This document shows positions 47,261-60,260 of a stretch of 64,000 nt of DNA, piece by piece. Source of the DNA: Salvator merianae (taxonomy: Eukaryota > Chordata > Lepidosauria > Squamata > Teiidae); the NCBI GenBank assembly GCA_003586115.2, contig QVOM02000057.1:3990771-4054770 (forward strand), written 5' to 3'. Position numbers and translations under genes: made by a program. Every line of letters begins with the position of its first letter. The first letter of the stretch is position 1. A model generated the notes under the pieces. It had not been told where the DNA came from. It saw only the letters and a program-made list of their open reading frames with translations, and did not search any database.

Positions 47261-47305
47261 ATCTTTCTCCTCCGTTAGTGACCCCAAGCCTTCCTTCGTA
47301 GCCAC

Positions 47306-47336
47306 CTACCTACCTACCTACCTGCCTACCTACCTC
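47306..47336. repeat. (CTAC)n microsatellite
   Basis: Seven CTAC units with one CTGC interruption, downstream of the CpG promoter. Confidence 0.9.
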
Positions 47337-47876
47337 TCGGTCTTTCGGGGAGAGCTCGTGCCCTCTCCCCTCCCTTCGCCCAAGTCCGACTTTCCAAAAC
47401 TTCCTTTCCTTCTCTCTCTCCTCTCCTCTCGCCACCCACCACCCCCCGGTTCTCCCTTCTCTTTCTCCTCCACGCGTTTTCCCTCCTTTCCTCCTCCATC
47501 GTTTTACAGGTTCGCCCTCCTTCCCGGCCCCCCTCCCTCCCTCCCTCCCCTTCGATGTTTGAACCGCCCCTGGCCTTTCGCCCTCTTTCACCCGCCCCCA
47601 CCATGCACAGAATCACAGCATGCCCCCGAGTCGGAGTGGCTCCTCAGAGATCATCGAGTCGGACCCTCCCTCCTCTCTCTGTCTCTCCCCCCCCCAATAC
47701 GAACCAGTGAATCTCCGACAGGCACGCAGAAGGGTCAGGCTGGGACACACTGGATGCGCTGGGATGTAGGAAGACGAGAAACGCTCTTCCTTATTTGCAC
47801 TAAGATTTTGCAAGCTCCCCTTTTCTCTCGCCGCTTCCTACCAGAGCAGGAAGCTGAGCTGAGAATTGACTGAACC

Positions 47877-47930
47877 CCCGCGGGTGGGGGAGGGGGCGGG
47901 AACCCCCGCGGGTGGGGGAGGGGGCGGGGG
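47877..47930. repeat. 26-bp GC-rich direct duplication
   Basis: CCCCGCGGGTGGGGGAGGGG with its GCGGG end occurs twice back to back. Both copies contain long G-runs. Confidence 0.9.
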
Positions 47931-50005
47931 GGTCTCAGTGGGACACAAGCCCCCGGATGTAGCTGGCCCTCTTCCTCAGCCCGGCTTGTCCCAGGAGCGC
48001 CTGGCCGCGGAGGGGAAGCGTGTCCTTTTAAACCATTTCCTGGACGGAAGGCATCCTTGAATCATGCTGGTCTGAGAACAGCATCGGGTGCGATGCGGAT
48101 TGAAGGCGGAGTTCTCCTGGAGAGCGTTGGAGGCAGCTTGGTTTAAACCCTGCTTGCCCGTGCTGGGCCAGAGGCCGTGGGACCCCCGCTCCAAGCGGGC
48201 CCACCATCTTTGTCCACCAGGAAACTGGCACTGGCGTTGGCCAAGGCCCTGGACCGGGTGAGCGACAGACACCTTGCCTTCGCTTGGTGGGCACCCAGCA
48301 AACTGTCTGGATGCCGATTTGGTCACCAGGGCTGGGCACACCCCTTCTATGGAAGCTGCTTAGCTGGCAGGGTGATGGGTTTTGTTTTTTTCCCACCCTC
48401 CCCCGGAGCTCTCCGCTGCTTAGAAAGCTGCCTGTCTAGATAGGCCCTGTGGGGGACTTATACACCTTGCCCTACAAACACCCCATTGCTGGGCAATACC
48501 TGGGAAGAATCCTCCTTAGACGGTTCTTCCAGGCCAGATGGCCCCGTGATAGTTTCTGGCTCGCCTCCGTTCCTTCTGGTTTGATCTATACGTCCTGATC
48601 TCCTCGGAGTTCAGCACGCTGGTTTTTCTTTTTTGAGTAAAAGCATGTCAAACGGCTTGTGGCCTCATCCCTGGCCACCGGCTGCCTTTGACTTGTTTGT
48701 GGGTCCACCCGGCCCGCAAATGGGGCTTGTAAACAAACAAGGTGCTTCAGCAACAGCTAACCTGGGCTCAAGTGACACGGCCAAGGCGTATTTGCTCGAG
48801 GGAGAAGGTGCCCTTTGGAAATTCTTCCGCGCCCATTGGCACGGGCACAATTCAGGGCTGCTGTTTTCTTTCAGGCTTGTTCTTCCCTTTTCCCCCCTTT
48901 GGACAAACTTTCGACTTGGACTCTGTCCTCTGGGGCACACCCACTGATCACCCTTGCTTTCCTGCCTAGGGTGTGGATCTGTGTATTCACGTTGGCAGGA
49001 CAATCTGTGCCCCTCTAGAGCGCTCCTTTTGACTCACTTCTGCCCGGGGAGATTGTAGTACGGGACCAAGTTTGGGATCCTGAATGCACAGGAGTCTGGG
49101 AAGAGGTTATTCCAAAGTTTTCAAAGCTTCCATTCCCCTCACCCCCCACAACTCCAAAAATTCCACCGTGGCACAAGAGAGCTATGATCGAGGCTGGTGT
49201 CCAGCTGTGGCTAAAATTAGGCAGTGCAGTGTAGTGGCTAGTGCCTCAGAGTTGCAGTTTTGGGAGATCTGAGCTTGCGGGTTTATTACATTTCTGTCCT
49301 GGCCTTTGCCCAAAGCTCTCAGGGTGCGTTCAGGGACATCATTACCATTGGATGGGCCTGATATTTTGTGGTGGTGGGGATTTCAGGAAGCAAAGGGGGG
49401 CTGTTTGGGGGTTGCTGAGTTTGGTGTACATCTCTCATTGTGCTCTGCACGTGTGTTTGGTTTCGTCTGTGTAAGTTTTGGGGGCATTCCTAGCTGCAGC
49501 CTGCTTCGGTCACAATAATTATAATAAAAAAAAAGCTCGTAATTAACATAGGGAAATGGTATTCCTCCCACCTCCCACCCCCGCAAAAAAAAAAGGTCTT
49601 ATCCAGGAAGCAAATTGTCATGTTGGTCACTGGCTCTGTGTCTCAGATTGACCTGTCTTATAGGGTTGATACAGGGGGAAACGTGGGGCAGGCAGGCAAG
49701 GGAATTTTGCTTGTCGCTTCCAAAATGCATTGGAGGAGAGTTGTAAAAACGTCACATAAAAATTAATAATTGGGAGTTACCTGCCCAGACGATAAACCAG
49801 GGGCTTCTAGCATCCGAGGGAATCAGGTGGGGTGGTGAGTGTGATATTGTGCGATTCTTGCAAACAGAGCAAAGGCGTCTTGATTTTTATGTTTTGATTT
49901 TCGGTGTTGTTACATTTAAAAATAATGAGGATGGACAAAATTATGTAGAAAGCTGCAGAGGTGCCAGGTGTTTGGAGATCTCTGTGTGAAATATCTGTGA
50001 CCCAG

Positions 50006-50123
50006 GCTGCGTCCAGACATCGCTTGTTTATTCCGCTATATTTGGAAATTCCGAAATAAAGCATGGATATTCCGGAATATCCACGCTTTAGTCTGGAATA
50101 AACAAATGATGTCTGGATGCAGC
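50006..50123. mobile_element. Palindromic MITE-like fold-back element, copy 2
   Basis: The arms are GCTGCGTCCAGACAT and ATGTCTGGATGCAGC. The core has TTTATTCCGCTATATTTGG and GGATATTCCGGAATATCC (itself a perfect palindrome). It is clearly the same family as 15145-15276. Confidence 0.8.
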
Positions 50124-50274
50124 CCAAGAATCCAGAACAAAGGAAGCGGCGAAGAATGCAGGTGACTTTGCCCAGGAGCAAGGAATGTAGAATGTTGCAT
50201 GTGGGATGCTAGACACCTCCTGCTTTTGTACGTGGATTTATGACTCCTCTCTCTGGCCTTTTAACTCCATCTTA

Positions 50275-50407
50275 GGATGGTTCCACACTGGTTGGTATAC
50301 CGGTCCAGCAAGTATTCTAGGAGCCTCCCTGAGACCACGCCAGCATGCGGAAGGGAGGCTCCTAGCACGCTTGCTGGTCCAGGATACCAGCTGGTGCGGA
50401 ATCGTCC
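50275..50407. mobile_element. Second-type palindromic MITE-like element
   Basis: Long inverted repeats: the left arm starts GGATGGTTCCACACTGGTTGG and the right arm read inward starts GGACGATTCCGCACCAGCTGG. Both continue through GTCCAGCAAG or ACCAGCAAG to CTAGGAGCCTCCCT, leaving a short loop. There is no coding capacity. Flanking TTA and TTTA may be a decayed target duplication. Confidence 0.7.
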
Positions 50408-50578
50408 TTTATCCCGCTTTTATTGATGCTCCAGGTCTCGTGTTTGGATGCCTCTAGGGGTTGTGTTTGTTTATTTACTATTTATTAACAGAGCTGCTGT
50501 TGCTTCCCTTCCCTTCTAATCCTCAGACCAGCCCTGTGGTGTTGGGTTAGGTGGAGCGGCAGGAACAGGCCATCCATG

Positions 50579-50745
50579 GGTTCATAGAATCATAGAGTTG
50601 GAAGGGACCCCTAAGGGTCATCTAGTCCAACCCCCTGCTCAATGCAGGATTCTCTAAACCATCCCAGACAGATGTTTGTCCAGCCTCTCCTTGAAGACCT
50701 CCAGCGAAGGAGAGCCCACCACCTCCTGTGGCAACCTATTCTATT
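50579..50745 (-). mobile_element. CR1 LINE 3' end, minus strand
   Basis: Classical CR1: ATAGAATCATAGAGTTGGAA, GGGTCATCTAGTCCAACCCC, CTGCTCAATGCAGGATTC and TGTCCAGCCTCTCCTTGAAG, all in the expected order on the complement. Confidence 0.85.
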
Positions 50746-51544
50746 TTTCAGGGCTGAAAGGGAATTNTGGACCCCGGGTCTCCCAGCCTGATATTCTCAC
50801 GCCTACACCCTCCCTCTGTTTGCCATTTATGGGGTCTAGGCTTGGGGCGTTGGATTCAGCAGGCGGTCTTTGCCGATCCCTTTCAAAGGGCTGATTGGGC
50901 GTTTACAGTTTTATAGGATACAACTTTTCGTGGCTCCCCGTGCTTCGGTGGGAGAGTTAATAAGCGCAGAGTGCCGAACCTCCGTGGGGGGGGTTACCCA
51001 TCTCCCAGGCCAAACGCAAGCCCGCCTTTCGGGAGTGTACGCCCCTTCCTGGGTCCGCGTGAATTTGCTCGCCCAGCGGAGGGTGCCGTTTCTGGATCTG
51101 CCGGCATAGCCTATCTTCTGGCCTGTCTTCGCTGTTTGCTTAGACCCAGGTGTCCCCGAGGACTCTGAACTGGCAGTACAGCGTCGGGGGGTGGTAGTTG
51201 GAGAGCCGGCTAAGAATACACCTGCGCCGCGTGTCCCCAGGTGTCCTTGATGCGCAGACTATGGGGGTGGAGTGAGGAGGGTTTACCAGCGAGCAAAGTG
51301 GATTGGAAGGAGGCGAGCAGGCAGTGGGGGTGGGTGGGTGTGCTTGGGTGTAGCAAAAATAGCAGCCTGGGCACAAACAGCCTCGGAGGAGAGAACCTGG
51401 GATTTAAGGCGCGCAGACCCAAAGGCGCTGCCCTTGCCAAAACTGGAGGAAAAGACCTGGAAAGGATAATGCGTAAATATAATGTTCAAACGAAACAGAA
51501 TAAAGGATAAACAAAAACAGAGCAATGGCTGGGAAATGGTTCCC

Positions 51545-51770
51545 AGGTGGGCAGGGCTGCTCTGTCCCTAAAAGCCTAGGTGAGCAAATGAGTTTTCAGC
51601 AGGTTTCGAAACACAGGCGAGCGCCAGTGGGAAGGCGGTCCCATTGGGTGGGGGGCCACCACTGAGAAAGCCCTGATCCTGGCAGTGTTCCCATGGGTCT
51701 CCTCTAAGGATGGAATCGCTGTGTGAGTTCCAGGGGCCCAGTAACTAAATATCCCCCCCCCCAAAACTGC
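51545..51770 (-). mobile_element. L2-type LINE 3' fragment, minus strand
   Basis: Contains GTGAGCAAATGAGTTTTCAG, GGTCCCATTGGGTGGGGGGC and CACCACTGAGAAAGCCCTGA, the complement of an AFSVVAP-type C-terminus. Confidence 0.6.
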
Positions 51771-51784
51771 TACAGGTGGTTGGC

Positions 51785-52065
51785 CTTTATTTAAAATATT
51801 TATATTCTGCTTGCCATTAAAATATAATCTCAAAGCAGTGTGCAAAGAATAGAAACAGCTACAGTCATGATAGTTGTATAAAAACAATTAATCAAAGTTG
51901 AGGGAAACAAGGAAACATTCTTTCTAGAAAAGTCTGGGTGAAAAGATAGGTCTTCAAGGCACCTGAAAACCAGGAGTATAGACGCCCTATGAATATCAGA
52001 GGGGAGACTATTCCAGAGCGTGGGTGCCACCACAGAGAAGGCCCAACTGCAGGTCGTCACGGCTG
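51785..52065 (-). mobile_element. L2-type LINE 3' fragment, minus strand
   Basis: The minus strand encodes AFSVVAPTLWNSLPSDIHRA. Upstream on the + strand are TATATTCTGCTTGCCATTAA and GTCTGGGTGAAAAGATAGGTC. It adjoins the previous L2-type copy but is a distinct subfamily. Confidence 0.7.
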
Positions 52066-53707
52066 GTTTAGCAGGCTGCTGAACTTGGTGTATGTTTATT
52101 ATTCCGCTCTATGCTTGTTTTGGGCCTCAATCTACACTGCACAGGGGTACTATCATGCTTTCATCGCTGAGGGTCCACCCAAACTATTATCCTGGGTAGA
52201 AAAGTTTTGGCTGCATGTTTTTTTATTTGCCAGGCAGATTCTAAGGCAGCACCTGGTCCAGCTTCAACCCAGGGCCCAGTGAGGATTTACAACCAGGGGA
52301 CCCCAGAGTTCTAAGCCAACCCTTTAGCCATCGAGCACATTGGCTCTTCTCACGCTTAAGGGTGAGATAAAAATACATTAGATAAATAAATGTGATAATA
52401 AATGAAGCCACACTGGCAAAGCTGTTGCAGTGATAGCATCTTTCTGGGAAGACCTCACTTCCTTCCCCGCCCACAGCTCATTTGCATGTATTAAATCATT
52501 TAAGGAAAATGCCAGTGTTTGAAAAAGGATGTCAGCTGCGCCCTTTGGAATTTGGGAGAAAAGCAATAACTCAGCTGCATGTGCCCTGGAGAATTTGCAG
52601 GGCACATATAGCCTGAGCAGATGGCACCGGACTTTAATTCCAGTTTTTGGAACTTGGGTCAAAACTGGCTGATTTTTTTAAAAAAATAATTGCAGCTGGC
52701 TTTCTCTGTGAAAGCCTGCCCAGAAGGGAACATAGTTAGTTGGAACCTACAAATTTTCCTTAAAATGGTGATATGGGACTTGGCTTGGCACTTTCATTCC
52801 TATATTCTTTCTCTACATAAGAATCATGGGAGCTGTAGTTTGATTTTTTTAAAATAGCATCTGGATTCCAAGTCTTTCTTGGAATTTAGCAAGATACTGG
52901 AGTCTACTCCAGAACTGTCTGTAAGGCTTCATGGCTCCTTAATCCCTGCTCTGTCTTCTTTGAAAGAGTGAGAGAGTCTCAGAACATGTGCAGAGTTTTT
53001 GTTTTTGTTTTTTGGTTGATGAGAGGGGTTAATGTGTCAATTTTTAGAACTTTTACGGAAACTTCTGCAAAGCTTTACTGCTGTGTGCTGACATGGCTGT
53101 TAAAAGCAAAATGGTTGGTTTTGGTGGTAGGATGGGGAAGTTGGGGGACGGATCCTGTTTAATTGTAAGGATGTGTTGGTATTCAACAGGTGAAGTTGTT
53201 GGTTTTTGTTTTTCCTTATGGGCTGTGTGAACTTGCAAGATTTTGTCGGTGGGGTTCTTTAAAGTAGGGCAGCCGGAGAGCGTCATCTTAAAGGAGTGCT
53301 TATATTCAACAGGTGAAGCATCATTCTCTCTTATACTGTCCGTGGGCTCTTGTTGGACTTCTGCCTGCTAGGATGGTTTGCTCAGAGTGAAACAGTGTGA
53401 CCGTGAGTTACGAAGTGGGTGAACTGGCCGTCCAAAATATGACATCATCTCTGAGCGCGCGTCCTGCTGATGTACCCATTATTCAGAAGGTTGTCTTATT
53501 TCGTGTCAAGGCTTTAGGGGGAAGGAAGAACCTTATTTGGAACAGATCGGAGTGGTTTGCAAGGGGAACGAAGACGTATGAGGGTTAGGAGTTAGGAGTT
53601 TTTATTTGTAGTTCTTTGTTTTGTTTTTAATCCATCTTGAACGTTTTATGTTTTCTGTTCTTTTTAGAGTTTTGCAAATCAATCTGGTCATTTGACTATA
53701 AATGTGC

Positions 53708-53731
53708 TTGTTTGTTTGTTTGTTTGTTTGT
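53708..53731. repeat. (TTTG)n microsatellite
   Basis: About six GTTT units in a row. Confidence 0.9.
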
Positions 53732-56700
53732 GTTCGGCTAGTGGGCTTCCTTGATACCTCGAGAACCGGCTGCTGGGCAGATGGGCCAAGGGTTTGATCC
53801 AGAGCGACATTTCTTCTGTTATTATGGCTGGATGAGGTGCCTGGATCAGTACCACTTTGCTCTTCTCCTCAGTTTGGGAAAGGGGGGGGCAGCTCTCACC
53901 AGACCAGAATGTGGCCCAGTTGAAGGGCACCGTTTGGCACTGGTACTAGCTTAGTTGGCTGCAGCTAGGCATTGTGGGAAGGGCTGCCCCCGCCCCCGGC
54001 ATAGTCACAGTGGCCACTAAAGGCAGAGGTAGCAATGCCGGCGCTATGAGTTGGTTCCTTAGGGGGTGGCTGATGAAACAACCAAGAAATCTCCCTCTGT
54101 GCCACTCCTTCCTTCTAGGCTGGGGGTGCCCCCCCAGGGTGGGGGCAACGCCGCCCCTGAGCACCACTGTGCTTCCTAGCAACCCCTGGCACGTGTCTCC
54201 CCCCCCCCCGCCTGCTGTAACCGGAGCCTGGCTTTGCAGAGGGAAGCTGCAAGGTGGAGAAGCAAAGCCGGGCACCGTGCCAGCTGGTTGGCACTGCCAA
54301 GGAACGAGAGCGCAGGCATTGGCAGGGGGGGCACGGTTCTTGCCCAACGGCTACCGCAGCTCGCATGTAACGAGGGGGCAGCACGTTACAGGATCTTTGC
54401 ATTCAGCTGAGACTCGCCCCTCCCGCACCGGGGCAGCTAGCGCCCCCTCCCCGAAAGGGCGATCTGTTCCCAAGATACGGTGCCAGGTGACCTATATTTG
54501 CCAGCCGGGGATGCGAGAGCGATGTCCTGCTTTTAAACGAGACCCGGCTCCTTGCTGTGCCCGGAAGTGGGGGTCACCGAGGCACTGTATGTCGGAAAGG
54601 AGGGTGTTAACTCTCGGGAACGTTGGGCCTCGGGAAAGGTTCCCCTTCCCGGGGAGTGCCAGGGACCAATCAGAAGGATAAGGAGCTCAGCCTTTGACAC
54701 TGGGCCTAGCAGGGGCTACCTCCCTCCTGATTCCTTCTCTCTCCAACCTTTTGGGTCCCGGACAGAGTAAAACAGAGAACCCAGACTGGGGAAAGGAAGC
54801 CCTGTTCCTTATCCTTGCGACCCTGTTTTCTGCCTAGGTTTCTAGGCAGACGGGCACTGTATGCCATCTCCCGAGAGCTGTCGCTTTGCCAGAAAGAATG
54901 TTAAAAGAGGGGGGCCATCTTCCTCGATTCCTCCCTCCTGGTAAAGCAGCAATTCAGATTGTCAACCCCAGCAACCAAGGAGGAAGTGTGTGGGGACGTT
55001 TGTTCTGTGTCCTCGGAACGCATAGTATGGTCATTGTAAGTTATGTGTGTGCGCGCGTAGGTTAAGAGTGCAAACGGGGGAGCAGGCCCACAAAGATTGC
55101 ATTTGGAGAAGGGCTGGGAGAAGAAGAGGATGTATTTCTTGGTGTCCTGGCCTTTATATCCTGTCTCTCCTCCCAGGAGTCTCCTCCCAGGAGTTTTCCT
55201 TCATCCCTTCCGTTTTGTGCTCACAACAACCCTGCAGGGAAGATCAGGCTGAGTCTGTGCTTCCACAAAGATTTGGAGCAGGCCGGGAGGGGAGAGCAGG
55301 TCAGCAAAACCCCTTGCTTGCTGTATCAAAGGGCCCATGGGGCGCCCGATAAAACGGTTATCAAGGCACCCTTCCTGATAGAACGCTTTGTTTGCTGCAT
55401 TAAAGGGCCCCAGGGGCGTCCAATCAAACAGTGATCAAGGCACCCTTCTGGATAAATCGCACCCTGTATGTGAAGGTGCTTACAGCGGCGACAGCACCCT
55501 TTGCTTGTCACGGGGCATTTTGCTGGCACAGATGGCCGCTTAGCCGCTTCCAGAAGATGCCGAGTGAGTAAAGTGGAGACCCGGTCTGTATTTGCTGCTT
55601 CTAGAAATTCAGGGCGAGCAGTCTGGGATAGATTCAAGTCCTTTTCTGGGAACATACTGTTTCTCCTGGCCTTGCATGGCCGCTGTTGCCAAGTTAATAT
55701 TGCTACACGCCCATAAAATCCCACTTGGGTCACCTGTGTTCTAGGAAGAATCGCTGTTGCATGCAAAGGAAACATAGATAAGGAAGAGGGACTATAATTT
55801 CCACCAGGGGTGTGCCTCCCAGTTGAGTGCTGGATGCAAAAAGGTGGATGGCAGAGAATACCTTCATGGTCATTGCCCCGTTCTCTTCCATCTCTACCTG
55901 CCTACCGGTATCCTGGGCCACCCCATTGTTCCCTAGCGCCACCCACTGGGCATCTTGGATATTGCAGCCTAGTGGCAAAGCCTTTTCTGCGTATGAGAGA
56001 GAGAGAAACAGAAACAGAGAAAGAGAGAGAGAGAGACTGATTTGTGTTGCAGTGGTGTGCTTGGGTGGCAACCGAGAACATGATTATATTTATTTATTTA
56101 TTTAGCACTCCGCCATATTCCATGAAAGCATGTGAAATGTTTATTGATTGATCTATGTGGCTTGGCTTGCCCTCCTGGCTGCGCATGCGTGTCAAGGGGT
56201 TGTGGTGAGTGGGTAGAAGCTACTTCCGTGGGTGGGAGTCGGTCTGACAAGGTTGGAGATTAGCTTGGAGCTTTTCCTCTCTGGTTGGGTCAAGCCGTTG
56301 CGATTGTGGGACATTGGGCAGGGCAGGTGGGAAATGGGTCACCTTAGGTGAGCTGAGGTTTGAACACTATCTGTGCGTGTACTTGAATTGTTCAGCTATT
56401 TCCAGGAGAGGCGGGGAAGGGCGTTCTTTCTTTTCTCTTCCTTTTCCTAAAAGAGTGAGGCGGAGTCGTGCACTGTACTAGATCCCCCTTACCTTTCTAT
56501 GAAATCTGGGTGACAGCCCAGGCTGGAAAAAAAGTCTAACGGGTAAGTGGGATTATTAACTCGCCTCCCGCCCAGAAAAAAATCTTGGTGTCTAATGTAT
56601 GCTGAATTATGAGAAAGCATTAAAAACAAACGGGCACCCAGTTGTGATTATTTGCAGTCATGGATTCCCCAGAATTCCAAGGGACAGGGCGTTGTCTTGC

Positions 56701-57049
56701 TCCCATCCTGTCTGCATAGTGGCGGAGAAACTCTGTTTATGCTCAGATGCTTTCTGGAGGTTTATGGTGACGATCGGAATGGAGATGTAGTTAAGGACAA
56801 GCTCCTGGCCATATCTTCTGTTTTATTTCCTCACTGGGTGCCTTGTGGGCAACCATCCCACCATTTACATATTTTATGCAGTGTTGATGCACATAATTGA
56901 GAGGATGGGGGTGGGGGGAGGCAGGCCAAGACACCCTCAGCAGATACACAACTGCCTATCAAGGCCGTATGGCGAGAGGGAAAACTCCACCTGTGAGAGA
57001 GTGACCTGTTGAGATCTTTTTTACTCCTCTTTCCTTTGGCCTCTGCTGC

Positions 57050-57420
57050 ATGAACATAAGAACGTCAGAAGAGCCCTGCTGGATCAGGCCACAGCCCATC
57101 TAATCCAGCATCCTGTCTTATACAGTGGCCCCCAATTGCGTCTGGGCATCTCAAGCAGAAGATGAGGGCCCCAAACCTTCACCTGCTCTCCACTCCCTGC
57201 AAATGGCCTTGAGAGGCCTCCTGCCTGTCTCTCCAACCTGGAGGTGGTACCTGGGCATCCATTCTAGTAGCCATTGATACACCTGTACTCTGTGAATTAA
57301 GAGGAGCCCTGCTGGATCAGGCCTCAGCCCATCTAGTCCAGCATCCCTTCTCACAGAGTGGCCCACCAACTGCTTCTGGGCATCTCAAGCAGAAGATGAA
57401 GGCAAAACCTTCATGTTCCC
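57050..57420 (-). mobile_element. CR1-type LINE 3' ends, two copies, minus strand
   Basis: Copies at about 57050-57290 and 57297-57420, each with GCCCTGCTGGATCAGGCC and CCCATCTA(A/G)TCCAGCATCC. The second is truncated within the body. Confidence 0.7.
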
Positions 57421-58336
57421 AAAAGACGCCCAAAGTCTTGTCTGATTCTAGGTGTGGTCTCCCTTCCTCTGGACAGCATGGAACGGCTTTTTAAGTGGGT
57501 GAATCTTCGTTTTCTGCACTTTTGCTCGGGTAATATTCTTTCTGAGGGGGGGTGAAGAAGACTTGCTTAAGGCCTGCCTGCTTCTCCGACTTCGCCCGAA
57601 TCTCCCTTGCTCATCGTCTTCAAAATTACCCCTTCTGTTTTCTGGCTGACACCCACTCAGCAAACCCCACCCTTGGGCCTCTCCCCTCCCGGCCCTGCGG
57701 GGCTGAGTCCCACCCTATAATGTTCCCTGAAAATGTTCCTCCTTCACTCCCCCTCCAGTCCCCCAGGCATCCTGGCTCCTCCAACTCCTTGTAATCGCTC
57801 TCTTATCGCTGAGCCGAACACTTTCTTTTTCCCCTTTCAGAAGCGCTGGATGAGGGACAGGAAGTCTTTAATAGGTGGAGGTCCCTCTAGCTGGCAAGTT
57901 GAAAAGCAAAGTCTTTGCCAGCAAAGTCCACATTATCTAGACTTCACCCCCAGCTATTTTCAGCAGCCCCAGAGCTCTTCTGAGGCTTAGGCAAACAATG
58001 GCAAGGATCCTCTGAGCATGCACAAAGGGCTTTCTTCATTGTATGTTGAGGTCACAGTCAGAGCTGCTCTATTTTGTTCCCTTTTTTTGTTTTTGGTTTT
58101 TTTGGACCCCTGTGCAGGCAAAGTACCTGAGGTGCTTCTGCGAAGAGGTGGAAGGAAAATAGAATAAGAAAATGAAGAGTGGGTCTTATGTATGCTCTCT
58201 GTTTCTCCCCCACCCCACCCCTATGGGGAGGGGTGGTGGAAATCTGTGGTTGCTGGTTCCGTTCCTTCCTGTTTCCTAGGACTGGTGCAATTTCACCAGC
58301 AATTTCCTCCCTCCTGCCTGCATAGCCTGTGCCTTC

Positions 58337-58343
<7 letters not shown>

Positions 58344-58373
<30 letters not shown>
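58344..58373. repeat. (TA)n microsatellite
   Basis: About fifteen TA units. Confidence 0.95.
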
Positions 58374-58379
<6 letters not shown>

Positions 58380-58794
58380 CAGGGAGCTGCACAGTGTGTG
58401 TCTGAAAAATCTTCATGCATTTCGCTGCCCCCAACCCTACAATCCAGCAACCCTGTGAAAATTACGGCTTTTTCTATTATTATTCTTTTCTGTTTCCCTA
58501 AAAGCTACCGATGCTTTGCTACTGCTTGGCTTCCAATCTGGTTTGCAAGGAAGGCTTGAGAATCCATTGATGCAGGCCAAATTCCCCCTTTCTTCCCTAC
58601 TTGAAGCAGCTGAATGTGCCCAAAAGGAAGCCTTCGGGGCACCACGCCAAGGTCTGTGATCGGATCAGGGCCCTCCTCAATGGAGACAGTACATTTTGTT
58701 TCTGTGGGTTGGTTGTACAGCCCACCAGATGAAATAACCGGCCGGTTTGTTCATTTGGAGCTTAACTGGGGTTTTGCTGTTTCTGTTGCCTACC

Positions 58795-59140
58795 ACTGAA
58801 TCATGGCCGATGTCCAGTTGACTCCATGGGCCCCTCTGCGCAGTTTTCTTGGCAGTGACATAGAAGTGGTTTGCCATTGCCTGCTTCTGGGGAGAGTCTG
58901 GGGACTGAACCGGCAACCCTCTGCTTTCCAGGCAGTTTGCTTTAGCGCTGAGCTGCAGCTGCTTCCGGACTCCACAGGCCCCTCTGCGCAGTTTTCTTAG
59001 CAGAGATACAGGAGTGGTTTGCCATCGCCTCCTTCTGGGGAGAGGCTGGGGATCGAACCAGCAACCCTCTGCTTTCCAGGCGGTTTGCTCTACCACTGAC
59101 CTGTGACCGCTCTAGGCAGTTTTCTTGGCAGAGATTCAGC
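58795..59140 (-). mobile_element. tRNA-derived SINE multimer, minus strand
   Basis: The tail complement ATCATGGCCGATGTCCAGTTG is followed by two full body-head units (box B complements near 58900, GGGGACTGAACCGGCAACCC, and 59050, GGGGATCGAACCAGCAACCC) and a truncated third body to about 59140. Confidence 0.75.
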
Positions 59141-60109
59141 GAGCTTTTTTTCTTCAAAAGCCAAGCCAACCCTTAGCGCGACTGCTGCGTCTTGTGCCCC
59201 TTTCTGCTCGCTTGGATGCCTGCAAAAGGCGACTGCCGGGCTGCTCGCTCGGAAGATAAAAACGTGCTCCAACGAGGGATTAGGGTGGGTATCTGCTCTG
59301 CCCGCCTTCCGCGCTGTCCCCATTCCACGTTTTAATAACTGCTTGCGGCTTGCAACAGAGGGAGAAGTTTCAACAGCGAACTCCCACCCGAGCTGAGTCA
59401 CGCGGCCGTATCCCAACAAGGCTCATCCCCCCCCCGCCGCCTCTGCTAGCTGAGAGTCCAAACTTTGCTTGCCACACAAGGTGCTAGGGGGCCCCTCCCT
59501 GGTGGCCTCGCCCACCTTATCTCCCAGCTGGTGAAGCGGGCACTCCAGGAAGTGGAGCGATGCGGGTGGTGCCGCGCCGGTGGAGCAGGGGAGAAACTGC
59601 GTCGAGCGAAAGGTCGGGGCAAGGTGGAGTGCTTGAACTTGGCTGTCGCTTGCTGGGTTTCGCGTCTTCTTTCTCGCGCCTCTCTCCTTTCGCGGGCAGC
59701 CCCCGAGCAGGGCTTGGAGTCCGCCGGGGGGGGGGAGCAGGCGGGCCTCGTAAGCTCCCGTGGAGCCTCCAAGTCCAGGAAGAGTCTATCGGGATAGCAG
59801 CAAAACGGGAAACCGTGATGGACTTTTGCGCTTGCCAAGGCAGAATGGATGAGCTGATTGGGGGGGGGGGGCGGGAAATATTCGCCTGGGCTGTCGATGG
59901 TTACCAGTTTGAGTGGCTTCCTGGGCCCCGGGGTGGCTGGGAACAGGACAAGGCAGGTCCTTACGCCCTGCTGGTGGGCTTCCATATGCAACTGGAGGCC
60001 ACTGGGGGAAGAGGCTGGAGGGTCAAGCAGGTCGCCCACTGGCCTTCTGCTGCAGAGCGTTTCTTACACAGTTTGTCCAGCAGAGCGAAAGCGAATTTCC
60101 AAGCTGGTG

Positions 60110-60260
60110 GCTGAGGGTTCTCCATCTCTGGAGACTTTCAGGAAGAGGCCGGACAGCCCCTCGCCAAGAATTGTTTAATTTGCTTCCCCGGGCGTTGCCA
60201 CAGGGTGGACTAGATGATCTCCCGGGTCCCTCCCAGCTCCATAATTCCACGGTTCTGTCT
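60110..60260 (+). mobile_element. CR1 LINE 3' end, plus strand
   Basis: CTCTGGAGACTTTCAGGAAG, AGGCCGGACAGCCC and GGTGGACTAGATGATCTCCC, then CCCAGCTCCATAATTCCACGG. This is a classical CR1 terminus. Confidence 0.75.
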
